The notes beneath the pieces are model-generated. The model saw only the letters and a program-made list of their open reading frames with translations. It was not told the origin of the DNA and made no database searches. Position numbers and translations under genes: made by a program. Positions 5,883 to 8,163 of a stretch of DNA of 8,163 nt are shown piece after piece. Origin of the DNA: Leptolinea sp. GTDB lineage: Bacteria; Chloroflexota; Anaerolineae; Anaerolineales; Anaerolineaceae. The DNA is taken from assembly GCA_022837205.1 (NCBI GenBank), contig JALHEL010000062.1, positions 1 through 8,163 on the forward strand, written 5' to 3'. Numbering within the stretch: position 1 is the first letter of the stretch; the number at the start of each line of letters is the position of its first letter.

Positions 5883-7046
5883 ATGACGAGAATTATAGGT
5901 ATCCTGACCGGTGGAGGTGATGTTCCGGGTTTGAATCCGGCTATGAAAGCAATGGTAACCATTGCTTTGGATAACGGAATTAAAGTTTACGGTATCCGCC
6001 GTGGATGGGCCGGTTTGTTGGAATATGACCTGAATAATCCGGAATCGCAGAAAAATATTTATCAACTGTCTTATTCGGACATCCGCACAATTGATCGTTC
6101 CGGCGGCACATTCTTGCACACATCGAGAACGAATCCCCAAAGGGTCAAAATGAACGCCGTACCGGAGTTTCTGAAAGATTCTCCGTTAGGGGTAAAAGTC
6201 GATGAAGATACAATGGATTACACCGCTCATGTATTAAAAGTGTTGGATCATTTCGGTATCCAAACGCTCATTACGATCGGTGGGGATGATACCCTGAGCT
6301 TCTCGGTTCGGCTCCACAAAGAAGGGTTCCCGGTCATTGCGATTCCCAAGACAATGGATAATGATGTTTTCGGGACGGATTACTGCATCGGATTCTCAAC
6401 CGCCATCACCCGTTCCGTCGAAGTCATTACCAATATGCGAACCTCTCTCGGCTCTCATGAACGAATCGGCGTGATCGAACTTTTCGGTCGGAATTCGGGT
6501 GAGACCAGCTTGCTGGCCGCATATCTGTCGGGAGCCGACCGCGCTGTCATTCCGGAAGTGCATTTTAATATTGACAAATTAACGGATATGCTCGTCGAAG
6601 ACCGGCGGCGCAATCCGTCAAACTATTCGCTGACAACCATTTCCGAAGGAGCAATCATGGAAGGCGGCGATGTGATCGAGACGGGTGAGATGGATGCTTA
6701 CGGGCACCGCAAGTTGGGCGGCGTCGGAATGGTCGTCGCAGAAGCGATTAAGAAGCGATCGAATATCAATATTATGTACCAACAGGTAGGATATATGATG
6801 CGTTCCGGCGCACCGGATTCGTTGGATCGGATGGTCGCAACCAGTTACGGGAACCTTGCCGCGCAATTGTTGATCCGAAATGATACCGGCAGAATGGTTG
6901 CTTTGCACGGAGGAAAATATACGACCGTCCCGGTCAATATGGTTCTGGCTGGGAAAAAATGTGTTGACGTCCCGTCTTTTTATGATATCGAAGAATACCG
7001 GCCGCACATTAAGGATTTCCTTGGTGTGCCTATGTTTTTAAGCTGA
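5883..7046 (+). CDS. pfp: Pyrophosphate-dependent 6-phosphofructokinase (diphosphate-fructose-6-phosphate 1-phosphotransferase)
   Basis: This cytoplasmic enzyme interconverts fructose 6-phosphate and fructose 1,6-bisphosphate. The 387-residue PFK fold shows the nucleotide/PPi loop GILTGGGDVPGLN (6-18), GGDDT (133-137), PKTMDND (155-161) with the catalytic Asp159, FGRNSGE (201-207, usual MGR) and SEGA (244-247). Two positions that decide the phosphoryl donor are both of the PPi type: Asp136 where ATP enzymes have Gly (GGDG), and Lys156 where they have Gly (PGT). These residues are established determinants, so PPi rather than ATP is predicted and the reaction would be reversible, serving glycolysis and gluconeogenesis. 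The start has AAGGAG at 5869-5874, eight bases upstream of the ATG. The fba gene follows after 16 bases, so the two form an operon. Some enzymes with these residues accept both donors, so kinetics could differ. Confidence 0.9.
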   Translation: MTRIIGILTGGGDVPGLNPAMKAMVTIALDNGIKVYGIRRGWAGLLEYDLNNPESQKNIYQLSYSDIRTIDRSGGTFLHTSRTNPQRVKMNAVPEFLKDSPLGVKVDEDTMDYTAHVLKVLDHFGIQTLITIGGDDTLSFSVRLHKEGFPVIAIPKTMDNDVFGTDYCIGFSTAITRSVEVITNMRTSLGSHERIGVIELFGRNSGETSLLAAYLSGADRAVIPEVHFNIDKLTDMLVEDRRRNPSNYSLTTISEGAIMEGGDVIETGEMDAYGHRKLGGVGMVVAEAIKKRSNINIMYQQVGYMMRSGAPDSLDRMVATSYGNLAAQLLIRNDTGRMVALHGGKYTTVPVNMVLAGKKCVDVPSFYDIEEYRPHIKDFLGVPMFLS

Positions 7047-7062
7047 TTCTGATGGAGGAATA

Positions 7063-8013
7063 ATGATAGTAACAACGAAAAAATTATTTGAACATGCTTA
7101 CGGCAAATATGCCATCGGAGCATATAACATCAATAACGCCGAACAAATTATCGGCTTGTTCAGGGGTAACCTTGATAGTAAAGCTCCTTTTATTGTGCAA
7201 ATTTCGAAAGGCGCACGGGAATACACCAGCAAGATTATGCTGGAAGGCTTAATTCGCAGCGCCGATCAAATGTTCCCGGAAGCAATTTTTGCGGTTCATT
7301 TGGATCACGGCGATGAAGAAACCTGCTATGACTGCATTAATAGCGGCTTTTACAGTTCCGTAATGATTGATGCCTCCGCATTAAGCTTTGAAGATAATAT
7401 TGCGGTCACCAAACGAGTAGTCGATGCCGCACATGCCAAAGGGATCGTAGTGGAAGCAGAGCTCGGCAAATTGGGCGGTGTCGAAGAGCACGTTTCCGTT
7501 AATGATGCGGACGCCAAACTGACCGATCCGGATTCGGTAAAAGAGTTCGTTGATAGAACCCATGTGGATTCGCTGGCAGTTGCGATCGGGACCAGCCATG
7601 GTGCATTCAAATTCTCCGGAACCCAATCTCTGCATTTTGACGTTTTGGCGGAGATTCAAAAGCGAGTCCCCGGTTTCCCGTTGGTTTTGCACGGTTCCAG
7701 TTCGGTTCCGCAGGAAGAAATCGATCGAATCAATGCGGCCGGCGGCAATATTAAAGGCGCAAAGGGCGTTGATCCGAGCCAATTCAAACGCGCTGCCCAG
7801 TTGGGCGTGACAAAGATCAATATCGATACCGACGGACGTCTGGTTTGGATGCGTGTCCATCGTGAATATTTCCGCGATCATCCGGAGAATTTCGATTTCC
7901 GGCCGATCGGTAAAATTTTCATGGCTGAATATGCAAAATTCATCGCCGATAAAAATGAGAAACTCGGATCTGCCGGACAGTTGGACAGCGTTCGGGAATT
8001 TCTCTCAAAATAA
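7063..8013 (+). CDS. fba: Class II (zinc-dependent) fructose-bisphosphate aldolase, type B
   Basis: This enzyme reversibly cleaves fructose 1,6-bisphosphate to dihydroxyacetone phosphate and glyceraldehyde 3-phosphate in the cytoplasm. The 316-residue TIM barrel is of normal length. Visible catalytic features are VHLDHGDE (78-85) with catalytic Asp81 and zinc ligand His82, the ELGKLGGVEE loop (133-142), GTSHGAFK (176-183) with zinc ligand His179 and Lys183, LVLHGSSSVPQE (207-218) with zinc ligand His210, and KINIDTDGRL (251-260), which binds substrate phosphate. SSSVPQE and the DTDGRL variant are what I associate with the branch shared by many anaerobic bacteria and amitochondriate protists. 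Tagatose-bisphosphate aldolases are relatives, but the PFK neighbour favours fructose bisphosphate. The ATG is preceded by GGAGG with four bases between. It is the second gene of the pfp operon and is closed by a strong terminator. Confidence 0.95.
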   Translation: MIVTTKKLFEHAYGKYAIGAYNINNAEQIIGLFRGNLDSKAPFIVQISKGAREYTSKIMLEGLIRSADQMFPEAIFAVHLDHGDEETCYDCINSGFYSSVMIDASALSFEDNIAVTKRVVDAAHAKGIVVEAELGKLGGVEEHVSVNDADAKLTDPDSVKEFVDRTHVDSLAVAIGTSHGAFKFSGTQSLHFDVLAEIQKRVPGFPLVLHGSSSVPQEEIDRINAAGGNIKGAKGVDPSQFKRAAQLGVTKINIDTDGRLVWMRVHREYFRDHPENFDFRPIGKIFMAEYAKFIADKNEKLGSAGQLDSVREFLSK

Positions 8014-8033
8014 ACAGACTCTGACTCAAAAAA

Positions 8034-8072
8034 CGGCGTGCTTCGGGGAAACCCGGCACGCTGTTTTTTTTT
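8034..8072 (+). terminator. Strong intrinsic terminator of the pfp-fba operon
   Basis: CGGCGTGC (8034-8041) pairs with GCACGCTG (8056-8063, one G-T pair). Inside, after a two-base bulge, CGGG (8044-8047) pairs with CCCG (8052-8055), closed by a GAAA tetraloop. Nine T residues follow (8064-8072), with complementary A residues upstream. This is a textbook terminator 20 bases after the fba stop. Confidence 0.95.
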
Positions 8073-8113
8073 CAAACACCGATTCATTTTCAAGCCAAAA
8101 AGCTTCGAGCTGT

Positions 8114-8122
8114 TGGTAGAAT
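8114..8122 (+). promoter_or_regulatory. Promoter of the next gene
   Basis: TGGTAGAAT is an extended -10 (TGG plus TAGAAT) located after the fba terminator and 34 bases before an ATG. It resembles the GGTAAAAT elements upstream of the thioredoxin and GNAT genes. No clear -35 is visible. Confidence 0.45.
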
Positions 8123-8156
8123 AGTAATAGATTCTTTTAGATCAATTGAGGATTTA

Positions 8157-8163
8157 ATGCAAA
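8157..8163 (+). CDS. Start of an unidentified gene, cut by the window end
   Basis: An ATG at 8157-8159 follows GAGGA (8148-8152) with four bases between, downstream of a candidate extended -10. Only Met-Gln and one base are visible, so nothing can be said about the product. The promoter, ribosome binding site and ATG arrangement make a real start plausible. Confidence 0.5.

Noticed and set aside
6618..7007. A 129-codon open frame on the minus strand inside pfp
   Set aside because: It is antisense to a well-supported gene and has no known domain.
7381..7881. A 166-codon open frame on the minus strand inside fba
   Set aside because: It is fully antisense to a strongly supported aldolase, shows no recognisable motif, and such frames arise from the codon use of the sense gene.
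1..8163. A defence island, mobile element or CRISPR array
   Set aside because: All genes are housekeeping or common families, composition looks even, and no repeats, transposase or integrase motifs or target-site duplications are visible.

Overview
The window is 8.2 kb of ordinary chromosomal housekeeping DNA at roughly mid GC. It holds seven complete genes, the tail of an eighth and the first codons of a ninth. I see no phage genes, insertion sequences, CRISPR arrays, tRNA or rRNA. Taxonomy can only be inferred. Three things together look like a lower-GC member of Anaerolineae (Chloroflexota) or a similar anaerobic fermenter: a GT87/DUF2029-type membrane protein, a pyrophosphate-type phosphofructokinase paired with a type B class II aldolase, and a MurA with Asp in place of the usual active-site Cys. 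I hold that placement loosely.

Region 1 (1-1129, + strand) has the C-terminal part of an alpha-D-phosphohexomutase. It overlaps by 17 bases a TatD-family metal-dependent hydrolase that appears to start at TTG. Region 2 (1130-1750) is a 239-base spacer with a candidate promoter and two inverted repeats, then thioredoxin, closed by a strong hairpin terminator. Region 3 (1767-3050, - strand) is murA, convergent with thioredoxin and sharing that terminator. Region 4 (3051-3289) is a divergent promoter region. Region 5 (3290-5695, + strand) has a two-domain GNAT-like protein of unknown substrate and a multi-pass GT-C/GT87-like membrane protein. Region 6 (5696-8072) is a two-gene glycolytic operon, pfp-fba, with its own promoter, a structured leader and a very strong terminator. 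Region 7 (8073-8163) is the promoter and start of another gene.

The clearest functional link is pfp-fba. The kinase carries the GGDD and PKT residues of PPi-dependent enzymes, so the operon encodes two consecutive and potentially reversible steps between fructose 6-phosphate and triose phosphates. The phosphohexomutase and MurA both belong broadly to sugar-phosphate and envelope metabolism, but they are not in one operon here.

I did not find a convincing new multi-gene system. The points most worth a second look are the Asp117 MurA (predicted fosfomycin-insensitive), the PPi-type phosphofructokinase, the shared GCTGAATTT palindromic element in the thioredoxin and pfp leaders, and the substrate-orphan GNAT protein.
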